From Streptomyces roseoverticillatus (GTDB taxonomy: Bacteria > Actinomycetota > Actinomycetes > Streptomycetales > Streptomycetaceae), in NCBI RefSeq assembly GCF_000719265.1, contig NZ_JOFL01000017.1, positions 149,968-213,967 of the forward strand: DNA of 64,000 bases. Reading direction: 5' to 3'. Numbering within the stretch: position 1 is the first letter of the stretch; each line of letters starts with the position of its first letter. Under the pieces are notes generated by a model. It ran no database searches, was not told the origin of the DNA, and worked only from the letters and a program-made list of their open reading frames with translations. The position numbers and the translations under genes were made by a program. This document shows, one piece after another, positions 52,120 to 61,039 of the stretch.

Positions 52120-53163
52120 ATGTCTCGCAGCATTCGCCTCGCAGTGATCCCCGGTGACGGCATCGGCCGGGAAGTCGTGGCCCAGGGCCTCAAGGTGCTC
52201 TCGGCTGTCCTCCCGTCGGACGTGAAGCTGGAGACCGAGGAGTACGACCTCGGCGCCCGGCGGTACCACGCGACCGGCGAGATCCTCCCCGACGCCGAGC
52301 TCGCGTCCCTCAAGGGTCACGACGCGATCCTGCTCGGGGCGATCGGCGACCCCTCCGTGCCCGCCGGCGTGCTGGAGCGCGGCCTGCTGCTCAAGCTGCG
52401 GTTCGCCTTCGACCACTACGTGAACCTGCGGCCCTCGAAGCTCTTCCCGAACACGGCCACCCCGCTCGCCGGGCGCCCCGACATCGACTTCGTCGTCGTC
52501 CGGGAGGGCACCGAAGGCCCCTACACCGGCAACGGCGGCTCCCTGCGCACCGGCACCCCGAACGAGGTCGCCACCGAGGTCAGCGTCAACACCGCCCTCG
52601 GCGTGGAGCGCGTGGTGCGCGACGCCTACGAGCGGGCCCAGGCGCGCCCCCGCAAGAAGCTGACGCTCGTCCACAAGAACAACGTCCTCGTCTACGCCGG
52701 ACAGCTGTGGAAGAGCACCTTCGACCGGGTGGGCCGGGAGTACCCCGAGGTCACCACCGACTACCTGCACGTGGACGCGGCGACCATCTTCATGGTCACC
52801 CGGCCCGAGCAGTTCGACGTGATCGTCACCGACAACCTCTTCGGCGACATCCTCACGGACCTCGCCGCGGCCGTCACCGGCGGCATCGGCCTCGCCGCCT
52901 CGGGCAACATCAACCCCGACGGGGCCTTCCCGTCCATGTTCGAGCCGGTCCACGGCTCCGCGCCCGACATCGCGGGCACCGGCAAGGCGGACCCCACCGC
53001 CACGGTGCTCTCCGTGGCCCTGCTCCTGCGCCACCTCGGCTACGAGGCCGAGGCCGCCCGCATCGAGACGGCCGTCGCCGAGGACCTGGCCGCCCGGGAC
53101 GGGGCCGCGCCCCGCACGACGGACGAGACCGGCGACGCACTAGCCCTGCGAGTAACCGGCTAG
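52120..53163 (+). CDS. leuB: 3-isopropylmalate dehydrogenase
   Basis: A 347-residue beta-decarboxylating dehydrogenase of leucine synthesis. Seen: [11 protein letters not shown] at the start, [13 protein letters not shown], the catalytic Lys in [14 protein letters not shown], metal aspartates in [16 protein letters not shown], and the NAD loop [20 protein letters not shown]. It belongs to the shorter actinobacterial LeuB type. The frame is open from GTG 52084, but ATG 52120 is the conserved start and fits a leaderless transcript. Confidence 0.95.
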   Translation: MSRSIRLAVIPGDGIGREVVAQGLKVLSAVLPSDVKLETEEYDLGARRYHATGEILPDAELASLKGHDAILLGAIGDPSVPAGVLERGLLLKLRFAFDHYVNLRPSKLFPNTATPLAGRPDIDFVVVREGTEGPYTGNGGSLRTGTPNEVATEVSVNTALGVERVVRDAYERAQARPRKKLTLVHKNNVLVYAGQLWKSTFDRVGREYPEVTTDYLHVDAATIFMVTRPEQFDVIVTDNLFGDILTDLAAAVTGGIGLAASGNINPDGAFPSMFEPVHGSAPDIAGTGKADPTATVLSVALLLRHLGYEAEAARIETAVAEDLAARDGAAPRTTDETGDALALRVTG

Positions 53164-53166
53164 CTC

Positions 53167-53193
53167 CCGGCCGCTGACTCAGCGCGCGGCCGG
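53167..53193 (+). terminator. Terminator after leuB
   Basis: CCGGCCGC and GCGGCCGG form a perfect 8-bp stem with an 11-base loop, directly after the leuB stop. Confidence 0.6.
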
Positions 53194-53224
53194 ATGCGAC
53201 CATCGATCCAGGGCCGCGCGTACG

Positions 53225-53268
53225 TTTTCCGTCCACGGCCCCACGAGCGATAATCGAACGTGGGGCCG
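53225..53268 (+). promoter_or_regulatory. Candidate ilvE promoter with -10 inside an inverted repeat
   Basis: TTTTCC and GATAAT (53249-53254) are 18 bp apart; the -10 lies in the 13-base loop of a perfect 10-bp inverted repeat CGGCCCCACG / CGTGGGGCCG (53236-53245, 53259-53268). Confidence 0.4.
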
Positions 53269-53358
53269 CGGCATGAGGGGAAGCTCGGATGCTCTGACAC
53301 CGTCAGGGACGGGGCGAGCTCGCGGTCCGCCACACACAACGGTGAAGGACACGCACTC

Positions 53359-54444
53359 ATGACGACGCCCACGATCGAGCTCAAGCCCTCTTCGCACCCG
53401 CTGTCGGACGCGGAGCGGGAGCAGATCCTGGCCAACCCCGGCTTCGGCCGCCACTTCACCGACCACATGGTGACGATCAAGTGGACGGAAGGCCGGGGCT
53501 GGCACGACGGCCAGCTCGTTCCGTACGCGCCGCTGTCGATCGACCCGGCGAACATGACACTGCACTACGCGCAGACGATCTTCGAGGGCGCCAAGGCCTA
53601 CCGCCAGCCCGACGGCTCCGTCGCCATCTTCCGGCCCGAGGAGAACGCCAAGCGCCTGCAGGCGTCCGCGCGCCGGCTCGCCATGCCCGAACTGCCCGTC
53701 GAGACCTTCATCGAGGCGTGCGACGCGCTGGTGAAGCAGGACAAGGCGTGGGTGCCCGGCTCCGGCGAGGCCTCGCTCTACCTGCGTCCGTTCATGTTCG
53801 CGACCGAGGTCGGCCTCGGTGTCCGCCCGGCCAACGAGTACATGTTCGTGGTCATCGCCTCGCCCGCCGGCGCCTACTTCCCCGGCGGCGTGAAGCCGGT
53901 CTCGGTCTGGCTGAGCGAGGAGTACGTGCGCGCGTGCCCCGGAGGCACCGGCGCCGCCAAGGCCGGCGGCAACTACGCCGCCTCCCTCGTCGCCCAGGCC
54001 CAGGCCATGGAGCACGGCTGCGACCAGGTCGTCTGGCTGGACGCCATCGAGCGCCGCTGGATCGAGGAAATGGGCGGCATGAACCTGTACTTCGTGTACG
54101 GAGACAAGATCGTCACCCCCGAGCTCACCGGCTCGCTCCTCCCCGGCATCACCCGCGCCTCGCTGATGACGATCGCCGCCGACCTCGGCTACGAGGTCTC
54201 CGAGGGCCGCATCTCCGTGGACGAGTGGAAGAACGGCTGCGCCGACGGCACCCTCACCGAGGTCTTCGCCTGCGGCACCGCCGCCGTCATCACCCCGGTC
54301 GGCACCGTGAAGTCCGCGCGCGACGGCTGGACGGTCGCCGACGGGCAGCCGGGCGAGGTCACCATGAAGCTCCGCAAGGCGCTCCTCGACATCCAGACCG
54401 GTGTGGCCGAGGACACCCACGGCTGGATGCACCCCCTGGGCTGA
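53359..54444 (+). CDS. ilvE: Branched-chain amino acid aminotransferase
   Basis: A 361-residue fold-type IV PLP aminotransferase that makes the last step of Val, Leu and Ile synthesis and the first of their breakdown. The PLP lysine is in [14 protein letters not shown]; other family landmarks are [42 protein letters not shown] and [14 protein letters not shown] 53359 has GAAGGA upstream; the preceding in-frame stretch from 53260 is not conserved. It is transcribed separately from leuB. Confidence 0.96.
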   Translation: MTTPTIELKPSSHPLSDAEREQILANPGFGRHFTDHMVTIKWTEGRGWHDGQLVPYAPLSIDPANMTLHYAQTIFEGAKAYRQPDGSVAIFRPEENAKRLQASARRLAMPELPVETFIEACDALVKQDKAWVPGSGEASLYLRPFMFATEVGLGVRPANEYMFVVIASPAGAYFPGGVKPVSVWLSEEYVRACPGGTGAAKAGGNYAASLVAQAQAMEHGCDQVVWLDAIERRWIEEMGGMNLYFVYGDKIVTPELTGSLLPGITRASLMTIAADLGYEVSEGRISVDEWKNGCADGTLTEVFACGTAAVITPVGTVKSARDGWTVADGQPGEVTMKLRKALLDIQTGVAEDTHGWMHPLG

Positions 54445-54464
54445 AGCCCGCGCTGACGTACGTC

Positions 54465-54496
54465 CGTATGCCCGCATCCACGGATGCGGGCATACG
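54465..54496 (+). terminator. Strong terminator after ilvE
   Basis: CGTATGCCCGCATCC and GGATGCGGGCATACG form a perfect 15-bp inverted repeat around two bases, 20 bp past the stop. Confidence 0.8.
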
Positions 54497-54661
54497 TGTG
54501 TACGGGACGAGGCACGTACGTGTGTCCGGACGGGAGCCCGCGTGACGCCCCGGCGAGGGGCCTGCGCGCGTCACCCCGTGAACGCAACGCACGCAAGTAC
54601 GCGTGATCGTTGCCGGCCGGACCCTTGTCCGCCCCGTGCCGTTCCGCCACCGTGATCCACC

Positions 54662-55999
54662 ATGGGACAGCACTGGAAGAAGATCTGGGTCGGTTCGGCC
54701 GGCAACATGGTCGAGTGGTTCGACTGGTTCGTCTACGCGTCGTTCGCGACGTACTTCGCGGGCTCCTTCTTCCCCGCGGGCAATGACACCGCGAAGCTGA
54801 TGAACACCGCCGGCATCTTCGCCGTCGGCTTCTTCATGCGCCCCGTGGGCGGCTGGCTGCTGGGCCGGGTCGGCGACCGGAAGGGCCGCAAGGCGGCCCT
54901 CACGCTGACCGTCTCCCTGATGTCCGCCTCGGCCGTGCTCATCGCCGTCGCGCCGACCTACGCGGTCGCCGGCTACGGCGGCGTCGCCGTCCTCCTCGTC
55001 GCCCGGCTGCTGCAGGGCCTGTCGGTCGGCGGCGAGTACGCGGCCAGCGCCACGTACCTCACGGAGGCGTCCGCGCCGGGCCGCCGCGGCTTCGCCTCCA
55101 GCTTCCAGTACGTGTCGATGACGGCCGGCCAGATCCTCGGCCTGGGGCTGCAGATCGTGCTGCAGCACACCCTCTCCAGCGACGAGCTGCACAGCTGGGG
55201 CTGGCGCATCCCCTTCGTCGTGGGCGCGCTCGGCGCGGCCGTCATCTTCTACCTCCGCCGCAACATGCTGGAGACGGAGGCGTACACGGAGGCCACGGGG
55301 GAGAGCACCGAGGAGAGCGCCGGGGCCGCCGCCGAGCGCGGCACCATCCGGGCCCTCATGCGGCACAAGCGCGAGGCCTTCCTCGTCATCGCCCTCACCA
55401 TGGGCGGCACCGTCGCGTACTACACGTACACCACTTACCTGACGAAGTACCTGTCCAACAGTGCGGGCCTGCCCAAGCAGACCGCGACCCTGGTCAGCTT
55501 CTGTGCCCTGCTGGTCTTCGCCTGCCTGCAGCCCCTCGCGGGCGCCCTCTCGGACCGCATCGGCCGCCGCCCTCTGCTGGTCACCTTCGCGGTGGGCTCC
55601 ACCTTCCTCACCGTGCCGATCATGACCATGCTCAAGCACGCGGGCTCGTTCTGGCCGGCCCTCGGCCTGTCCCTGCTCGCCCTGGTCGTCGTCACCGGCT
55701 ACACCTCCATCAACGCGTGCGTGAAGGCCGAGCTCTTCCCGACGGGCATCCGGTCGCTGGGCGTCGCGCTGCCGTACGCCATCGCCAACGCGCTCTTCGG
55801 CGGCACGGCCGAGTACGTGGCCCTGTGGTTCAAGAACGGCGGCATCGAGTCGGGCTTCTACTGGTACGTGGCCGGCTGCGCCGCCGTGTCGCTGGTCGTC
55901 TATCTGACGATGCGGGAGACGCGGGACATCGACCTCAAGCGGGTCGGCGGCGCACCCGAGGGCGCTCCGGCGGACCCGGGCAAGGTGCCCGCATCCTGA
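54662..55999 (+). CDS. MFS transporter, metabolite:H+ symporter (KgtP/ProP-like)
   Basis: A 445-residue 12-TM symporter of the MHS family that takes up organic acids such as alpha-ketoglutarate, citrate or betaines. Landmarks: GNMVEWFDWFVYASFATYFA at the start, motif A GRVGDRKGRKAAL, RLLQGLSVGGEYAASATYL, and ALSDRIGRRPLLV in the second half. The substrate is not certain. No adjacent catabolic gene explains it; it lies between ilvE and the cimA leader. Confidence 0.9.
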   Translation: MGQHWKKIWVGSAGNMVEWFDWFVYASFATYFAGSFFPAGNDTAKLMNTAGIFAVGFFMRPVGGWLLGRVGDRKGRKAALTLTVSLMSASAVLIAVAPTYAVAGYGGVAVLLVARLLQGLSVGGEYAASATYLTEASAPGRRGFASSFQYVSMTAGQILGLGLQIVLQHTLSSDELHSWGWRIPFVVGALGAAVIFYLRRNMLETEAYTEATGESTEESAGAAAERGTIRALMRHKREAFLVIALTMGGTVAYYTYTTYLTKYLSNSAGLPKQTATLVSFCALLVFACLQPLAGALSDRIGRRPLLVTFAVGSTFLTVPIMTMLKHAGSFWPALGLSLLALVVVTGYTSINACVKAELFPTGIRSLGVALPYAIANALFGGTAEYVALWFKNGGIESGFYWYVAGCAAVSLVVYLTMRETRDIDLKRVGGAPEGAPADPGKVPAS

Positions 56000-56042
56000 G
56001 ACCCGCCCGCACGGCGGAACCGGCGTGTGCCAAGATGCACCT

Positions 56043-56093
56043 ATGCTCCCGTTCGCCATGATTATTGGCAGCAGGCGCGCCGGTCCGCAGTGA
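56043..56093 (+). CDS. Candidate cimA leader peptide (MLPFAMIIGSRRAGPQ)
   Basis: A 16-codon ORF ending TGA, with Leu and a pair of Ile codons ATT ATT, a codon very rarely used for Ile in this genome. A CAAGAT hexamer six bases before the ATG allows a leaderless start. It is followed at once by a hairpin and then by a U-tailed terminator before the cimA gene. Citramalate leads to isoleucine, so Ile codons are the expected signal. Alternative internal start: ATG 56058. Confidence 0.65.
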   Translation: MLPFAMIIGSRRAGPQ

Positions 56094-56121
56094 CCGCTCC
56101 CGTACCACCCGTACGGAGCGG
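56094..56121 (+). promoter_or_regulatory. Leader RNA hairpin after the cimA leader peptide
   Basis: CCGCTCCCGTAC pairs with GTACGGAGCGG (one bulged C), starting at the base after the leader stop codon. It would be a pause or alternative stem of the attenuator. Confidence 0.55.
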
Positions 56122-56148
56122 ACACCGTCGTCCCAGACCCGCGCGCAG

Positions 56149-56174
56149 ACCTCTCGCACCCGCGAGAGGTTTTT
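56149..56174 (+). terminator. Attenuator terminator upstream of cimA
   Basis: ACCTCTCGC and GCGAGAGGT form a perfect 9-bp stem with loop ACCC, followed by a T-run (TTTTT counting the last stem base, then GCGTTTT). It stands 106 bp before the cimA ATG and far after the preceding gene. Confidence 0.85.
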
Positions 56175-56280
56175 GCGTTTTCCGGCCCACCCGCGCCGGG
56201 GAACGCAGGGCGGGGCAGGCCCGGGGACGGTGGAACGGGTAATTCCGGTAGACCGACATCCTCACAGGAGTCAGAGCAGC

Positions 56281-57906
56281 ATGACGGACGCAACCGACGG
56301 CCCCGACGAACGCACCCACGTCGACGACCGCTTCCACGTCTTCGACACCACGCTGCGCGACGGCGCGCAGCGCGAGGGCATCAACCTCACCGTCGCGGAC
56401 AAGCTGACCATCGCCCGGCACCTGGACGACTTCGGCGTCGGCTTCATCGAGGGCGGCTGGCCGGGCGCCAACCCCCGGGACACCGAGTTCTTCCAGCGCG
56501 CCCGCGAGGAGATCGACTTCCGCCACGCGCGGCTCGTCGCGTTCGGCGCCACGCGCAAGGCGGGCGTGCGGGCCGAGGACGACCCGCAGGTCGCCGCGCT
56601 GCTCGACTCCGGCGCCCCGGTGATCACCCTGGTCGCCAAGTCCCACGACCGGCACGTCGAACTGGCCCTGCGCACCACCCTCGACGAGAACCTCGCCATG
56701 GTGCGCGACACGGTCGCCTACCTGTGCGGGCACGGCCGCCGCGTCTTCGTCGACTGCGAGCACTTCTTCGACGGCCACCGCGCCAACCCGGACTACGCCC
56801 TCGAAGTCGTCCGCACCGCGTACGAGGCGGGCGCCGACGTCGTCGTCCTGTGCGACACCAACGGCGGCATGCTGCCCGCGCAGGTCGGCGCGACGGTGCG
56901 GGAGGTCATCGAGGCGACCGGCGCCCGCCTGGGCATCCACGCGCAGGACGACACCGGCTGCGCAGTGGCCAACACCCTCGCCGCCGTGGACGCCGGCGCG
57001 ACGCACGTGCAGTGCACCGCCAACGGCTACGGCGAGCGCGTCGGCAACGCCAACCTGTTCCCCGTCGTGGCCGCCCTGGAGCTCAAGTACGACCGCCGCG
57101 TGCTGCCGCACGGGGCGCTGGCCGAGATGACGCGCATCTCGCACGCCATCGCCGAGGTCGTCAACCTCACGCCCTCCACGCACCAGCCCTACGTGGGCGT
57201 CTCGGCGTTCGCGCACAAGGCCGGGCTGCACGCCTCCGCGATCAAGGTCGACCCGGACCTGTACCAGCACATCGACCCGGAGCGGGTCGGCAACACCATG
57301 CGCATGCTCGTCTCCGACATGGCCGGCCGCGCCTCCATCGAGCTCAAGGGCAAAGAGCTCGGGGTCGACCTCGGCGGCGACCGCGAGCTGGTCGGCCGCG
57401 TCGTGGGGCGCGTCAAGGAGCGCGAGCTGGCGGGCTACACCTACGAGGCGGCCGACGCCTCCTTCGAACTGCTGCTGCGCGAGGAGGCCGAGGGGCGCGC
57501 GCGGCGCTACTACCGGATCGAGTCCTGGCGGGCGATCGCCGAGGACCGGCCGGACGGCACGCACGCCAACGAGGCCACCGTGAAGCTGTGGGCCAAGGGG
57601 GAGCGCATCGTCGCCACCGCCGAGGGCAACGGCCCCGTCGACGCGCTCGACCGGGCGCTGCGCGTGGCGCTGGAGCGCATCTACCCGCAGTTGGCCGCGC
57701 TCAAGCTGACCGACTACAAGGTGCGCATCCTGGAGGGCGGCCGGGGCACGGGGTCGATCACCCGGGTCCTGGTCTCCACGAGCGACGAGAGCGGCGAGTG
57801 GTCGACGGTCGGCGTCGCCGAGAACGTGATCGCCGCATCGTGGCAGGCGCTCGACGACGCCTACGCGTACGGGCTGAGGCGTGCGGGCGTGGAGCCGCGG
57901 GAGTGA
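56281..57906 (+). CDS. cimA: (R)-citramalate synthase
   Basis: A 541-residue member of the isopropylmalate/homocitrate synthase family that condenses pyruvate and acetyl-CoA to citramalate, a threonine-independent route to isoleucine. Seen: FDTTLRDGAQREGINL with catalytic Arg and metal Asp, EGGWPGANPRD, CDTNGGMLP, HAQDDTGCAVANTLAAV, NANLFPVVAAL and a C-terminal LeuA dimer regulatory domain (about 410-525) for feedback by isoleucine. The GGWPGxNP and total length fit the CimA (TIGR00977) rather than the LeuA clade. ATG 56281 follows AGGAG. Likely under leader-peptide attenuation. Confidence 0.92.
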   Translation: MTDATDGPDERTHVDDRFHVFDTTLRDGAQREGINLTVADKLTIARHLDDFGVGFIEGGWPGANPRDTEFFQRAREEIDFRHARLVAFGATRKAGVRAEDDPQVAALLDSGAPVITLVAKSHDRHVELALRTTLDENLAMVRDTVAYLCGHGRRVFVDCEHFFDGHRANPDYALEVVRTAYEAGADVVVLCDTNGGMLPAQVGATVREVIEATGARLGIHAQDDTGCAVANTLAAVDAGATHVQCTANGYGERVGNANLFPVVAALELKYDRRVLPHGALAEMTRISHAIAEVVNLTPSTHQPYVGVSAFAHKAGLHASAIKVDPDLYQHIDPERVGNTMRMLVSDMAGRASIELKGKELGVDLGGDRELVGRVVGRVKERELAGYTYEAADASFELLLREEAEGRARRYYRIESWRAIAEDRPDGTHANEATVKLWAKGERIVATAEGNGPVDALDRALRVALERIYPQLAALKLTDYKVRILEGGRGTGSITRVLVSTSDESGEWSTVGVAENVIAASWQALDDAYAYGLRRAGVEPRE

Positions 57907-57915
57907 GCCCCTGGG

Positions 57916-57943
57916 CGCGCCCCGGAGCGTGGCCGGGGGCGCG
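57916..57943. terminator. Bidirectional hairpin between cimA and the TetR gene
   Basis: CGCGCCCC and GGGGCGCG flank 12 bases in the 37-bp gap between convergent genes. Confidence 0.55.
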
Positions 57944-58579
57944 TCACAGGCCCTGAGGAGCGAGCCCGGCGCCGAGCAGGTCGTACGCCCGCCCGGCGTC
58001 GGCGTGGGCCGCGGCCAGGACGGCGGCGGTGATGCGGCCGGACGCCAGGCGCCGGAAGTTGTCCCGCGCGAGGACGTGGTGGACGGCGATGACCTGCGCC
58101 GCCGCCAGACCCGCCGTCACCTCGTCCGCCCCCGCCTCCGCCAGGGCTCCGGCCAGTGCCCGTTCGTCCTCGGCGGCGTACTGCATGAGGCGGGCCGCCA
58201 GGCTCGGCGTCGAGTAGAGCATGTCCCGGAAGGCCAGTACGGCGGGCACGTCGCACAGGCCGGTGACGGGGTCGCCGGCGTCGAGCCGGGCGTGGAAGTG
58301 GGCGCGGAGCGCGGCCAGGGGGGACTCGCCCGGGGCCCGGCCGCGCACGACGCGCGCCGCCTCCCCCTGGTGGTCGGCGATGCGGTGGAGGGCCAGGTCC
58401 TCCTTGGCGGGGAAGTAGCGGAACAGCGTCGGCTTCGACACCTCCGCGGCCGCCGCCACCTCCGCCACCGACACCCGGTCGAAGCCGCGCTCCAGGAACA
58501 GCGCGATGGCGGTCTCGGACAGCGTCTGCCGCGTGCGCTGCTTCTTGCGCTCCCGCAGCCCGGTCGTCTCCTCGGTCAC
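57944..58579 (-). CDS. TetR family regulator, divergent from a flavin monooxygenase
   Basis: A 211-residue TetR protein. HTH: RVSVAEVAAAAEVSKPTLFRYF (about 35-56), with the LFRYFPAKEDL ending; the C-terminal ligand domain is nonspecific. The start is GTG 58579. It faces the FAD monooxygenase across 84 bp that hold two direct repeats; it is probably the repressor of that gene, a usual arrangement. Confidence 0.88.
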   Translation of the reverse strand: MTEETTGLRERKKQRTRQTLSETAIALFLERGFDRVSVAEVAAAAEVSKPTLFRYFPAKEDLALHRIADHQGEAARVVRGRAPGESPLAALRAHFHARLDAGDPVTGLCDVPAVLAFRDMLYSTPSLAARLMQYAAEDERALAGALAEAGADEVTAGLAAAQVIAVHHVLARDNFRRLASGRITAAVLAAAHADAGRAYDLLGAGLAPQGL

Positions 58580-58594
58580 GAGGCCACCCTAACA

Positions 58595-58627
58595 GAATCT
58601 ACGTTACTCGGAATCTTTTGTTACTCG
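58595..58627. promoter_or_regulatory. Tandem direct repeats between TetR and monooxygenase
   Basis: GAATCTACGTTACTCG is followed immediately by GAATCTTTTGTTACTCG, an AT-rich pair with a period of 16-17 bases. A likely binding site of the divergent TetR protein. Confidence 0.6.
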
Positions 58628-58663
58628 GTTGCATTTTCTGGCCGGGCGGTCTTTCATGAGCGC

Positions 58664-60166
58664 ATGACGACCACCACCGCCGAAGCGACGACCGCCACCG
58701 ACGTCCTGATCGTGGGCGCCGGCCCCACCGGCCTCACCCTCGCCTGCACCCTCGCCCGCGCGGGAGCGGCCGTACGGATCATCGACAAGTCCCCGGAACC
58801 CCACCGCGCCTCCCGCGGCAAGGGCATCAACCAGCGCACCCGCGAGCTCTTCGACGACCTCGGTGCGGGCGCGGAGGCCGCGGCCTCGGGCACCGAGCAC
58901 ATCGCCCTGCGCAAGTACCGCGACGGCGTGGCGATCGCCGACACCGTCCCCTTCGCGGACCGCACCCCCACGCCCGCCACCCCGTACGCCAGCGGGCTGC
59001 TCATCCCCCAGTGGCGCACCGAGGAGATCCTGCGAGGCAGGCTCGCCGGCCACGGCGTGGAGCCGGAGTTCGGCAGCGAGCTGACCGGGTTCACCCAGGG
59101 CGCGGACGGCGTCGTCGCGACGCTCGCCGACGGGCGGCGCATCGAGGCCGCGTACCTCGTCGGCTGCGACGGCGGCCGCAGCCCCGTGCGCAAGGCGCTC
59201 GGCGTGACCTTCGAAGGCCGCACCGACGCCGAGGAGTGCATGGTGATCGGCGACGTCCGCGCCGACGGGCTCGACCCCGCCTACTGGCACCAGTGGTTCG
59301 ACGAGGACGCGGCGGTCATGCTCTGCCCCTTCCGCGGCAGCGCCCACTGGCAGCTGCAGGGCACGCCCGAGCGCGACGCGGACGGACGGCCCCTCGCGCC
59401 GACCCTGGAGTCGTTCCAGAGGCTCGTCGACCGCTGCTCCCGGCAGGCCGGCATCCGGCTGTCCGACCCCACCTGGTTCTCCACCTACCGCATCAACGTC
59501 CGGATGGCCGGCCGCCTCCGCACGGGGCGGGTGCTCCTCGCCGGGGACGCGGCGCACGTCCACTCCATCGCGGGCGGGCTGGGCATGAACACCGGCATCC
59601 AGGACGCCTTCAACCTCGGCTGGAAACTCGCGTACGTGGTGCGCGGCCTGGCCGCGCCCGGCCTGCTGGACACCTACGAGGAGGAGCGGCTGCCCGTCGC
59701 CGCCTGGACGCTCGGCCTCACCGACGAGCGGCTGCGCGCGGTGACCGAGGGCGTGAAGCGGGCCGGCGTCGGCACGGAGGCGGTGATCACGGACGACGTC
59801 ACCACGCTGGGCGTGGGCTACGGCTGGAGCTCGCTCGCATGGGGCGGGGCGAACGCGGGCGAACGGGCCCCCGACGGGCCCTGCGGCGACGGCCGGCTCT
59901 TCGATGTCTTCGCCGGGCCGCACTTCACGCTGCTGGGCTTCGGCCGGGGGAGCGCGCAGGCCCTGACGGAGGCGGGGGAGGAGTGCGCGGACCGCCTGCG
60001 CACGTGCCTCGTCGACGACCCCGAGGGGCACGCCCGGCGCGCCTACGGGATCGGGGAGGGCGAGGACGCCCTGGTGCTCGTACGGCCCGACAACCACATC
60101 GCGCTGAGCACGGGCGCGGACCGGGGCGCGGAGATCGCCGGCCGTCTCCTGCGCCTCGGCCACTGA
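58664..60166 (+). CDS. FAD-dependent aromatic monooxygenase (PHBH/UbiH-like fold)
   Basis: A 500-residue class A flavoprotein monooxygenase. FAD motifs: VGAGPTGLTLACTLARAG (residues 16-33), the DG motif region CDGGRSPVRKALG, and RVLLAGDAAHVHSIAGGLGMNTGIQDAFNLGWKLA with GD. The C-terminal thioredoxin-like part is present, as in phenol hydroxylase/aklavinone hydroxylase relatives. It hydroxylates an aromatic compound with NADPH and O2; such enzymes also inactivate rifamycin or tetracyclines, but nothing here decides. Regulated, by inference, by the divergent TetR. Confidence 0.9.
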   Translation: MTTTTAEATTATDVLIVGAGPTGLTLACTLARAGAAVRIIDKSPEPHRASRGKGINQRTRELFDDLGAGAEAAASGTEHIALRKYRDGVAIADTVPFADRTPTPATPYASGLLIPQWRTEEILRGRLAGHGVEPEFGSELTGFTQGADGVVATLADGRRIEAAYLVGCDGGRSPVRKALGVTFEGRTDAEECMVIGDVRADGLDPAYWHQWFDEDAAVMLCPFRGSAHWQLQGTPERDADGRPLAPTLESFQRLVDRCSRQAGIRLSDPTWFSTYRINVRMAGRLRTGRVLLAGDAAHVHSIAGGLGMNTGIQDAFNLGWKLAYVVRGLAAPGLLDTYEEERLPVAAWTLGLTDERLRAVTEGVKRAGVGTEAVITDDVTTLGVGYGWSSLAWGGANAGERAPDGPCGDGRLFDVFAGPHFTLLGFGRGSAQALTEAGEECADRLRTCLVDDPEGHARRAYGIGEGEDALVLVRPDNHIALSTGADRGAEIAGRLLRLGH

Positions 60167-60180
60167 CACCGCACGGGGCC

Positions 60181-60801
60181 TCAGGCCTGGGGCGCGGCCT
60201 TGACCGCGGAGATGTCGAAGGTCAGCTTCACCTTGTCGCTGACCATGACCCCGCCGGCCTCCAGGGCGGCGTTCCAGGTCAGACCCCAGTCGGAGCGCAG
60301 GATCTCGGCGCCGCCCTCGAAGCCGACGCGCTCCATGCCGTAGACGTCGGTGGCGGAGCCGTTGAACTCCAGGTCGATGGAGAGCGGGCGGGTGACGTCC
60401 TTGATGGTGAGGTCGCCGGTGATGCGGTAGCGGTCCCCGCCGAGCTGCTCGGCGGCGGTCGAGCGGAAGGACATCAGCGGGAAGCCCTCGGCGTCGAAGA
60501 AGTCCCCGCCGCGCAGGTGGGCGTCGCGGTCCTTCATGCCGGTGTCCACGCTCGCGGTGCGGACGTCGATGGTGGCGGTGGAGCGGGACGGGTCGGTGCC
60601 GTCGAGGCGCAGGGTGCCCTCGTGCTCGGTGAAGGCGCCCTTGACGTTGGTCACCATGGCGTGGCGGACGGTGAAGCCGATGCTGCTGTGGGCGGGGTCG
60701 ATGGTGTAGTCGCCGGTGAGGGCGGCGAGTGCGGGGTCGACGGCGCGCGGGGCGGGGACGGCGGCCGGGGCGGTGCTCTGCTTGCGGCTGAAGAGGCCCA
60801 T
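60181..60801 (-). CDS. YceI-family protein (lipocalin-like isoprenoid-binding)
   Basis: A 206-residue YceI protein: YTIDPAHSSIGFTVRHAMVTNVKG (residues 44-67), DVRTASVDTGMKDRDAHL, FFDAEGFPLMSFRST, and DLTIKDVTRPLSIDLEFNG. YceI proteins bind long isoprenoids or amides in a beta-barrel. No signal peptide; about 40 residues, rich in Ala and Pro, precede the domain. ATG 60801 has AGGAG seven bases upstream. Two MarR-like palindromes lie in its promoter. Confidence 0.9.
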   Translation of the reverse strand: MGLFSRKQSTAPAAVPAPRAVDPALAALTGDYTIDPAHSSIGFTVRHAMVTNVKGAFTEHEGTLRLDGTDPSRSTATIDVRTASVDTGMKDRDAHLRGGDFFDAEGFPLMSFRSTAAEQLGGDRYRITGDLTIKDVTRPLSIDLEFNGSATDVYGMERVGFEGGAEILRSDWGLTWNAALEAGGVMVSDKVKLTFDISAVKAAPQA

Positions 60802-60844
60802 GGTGTGCTCCTGAGGCTGAGTTCGAAAGCGGCCTGGCAAGTTC

Positions 60845-60858
60845 GTTGAAGATTCAAC
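60845..60858. promoter_or_regulatory. MarR-type palindrome GTTGAAGATTCAAC
   Basis: Perfect 6-bp arms around GA, upstream of the YceI gene. A second related site is at 60889-60902. Confidence 0.6.
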
Positions 60859-60888
60859 TTAACTCTGAAGATACGGTAGCGCGAACTC

Positions 60889-60902
60889 GTTAAACATTCA
60901 AC
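60889..60902. promoter_or_regulatory. MarR-type palindrome GTTAAACATTCAAC
   Basis: Same pattern GTTRAA-N2-TTCAAC, 44 bp from the first; it lies closer to the divergent lyase gene. Confidence 0.55.
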
Positions 60903-61039
60903 ATCTAGGGAGGGGTCAATTCCGGCCTACCCCGGCCGACACGGCCGGCGCACCATTGCCGCTCCTTCCCGCCCCGTGCCACCGTGTGCCTCCGGCACCG
61001 TCCGCACCGTCCCGCACCGCGCCCCGGGGAGGCCCCGCC

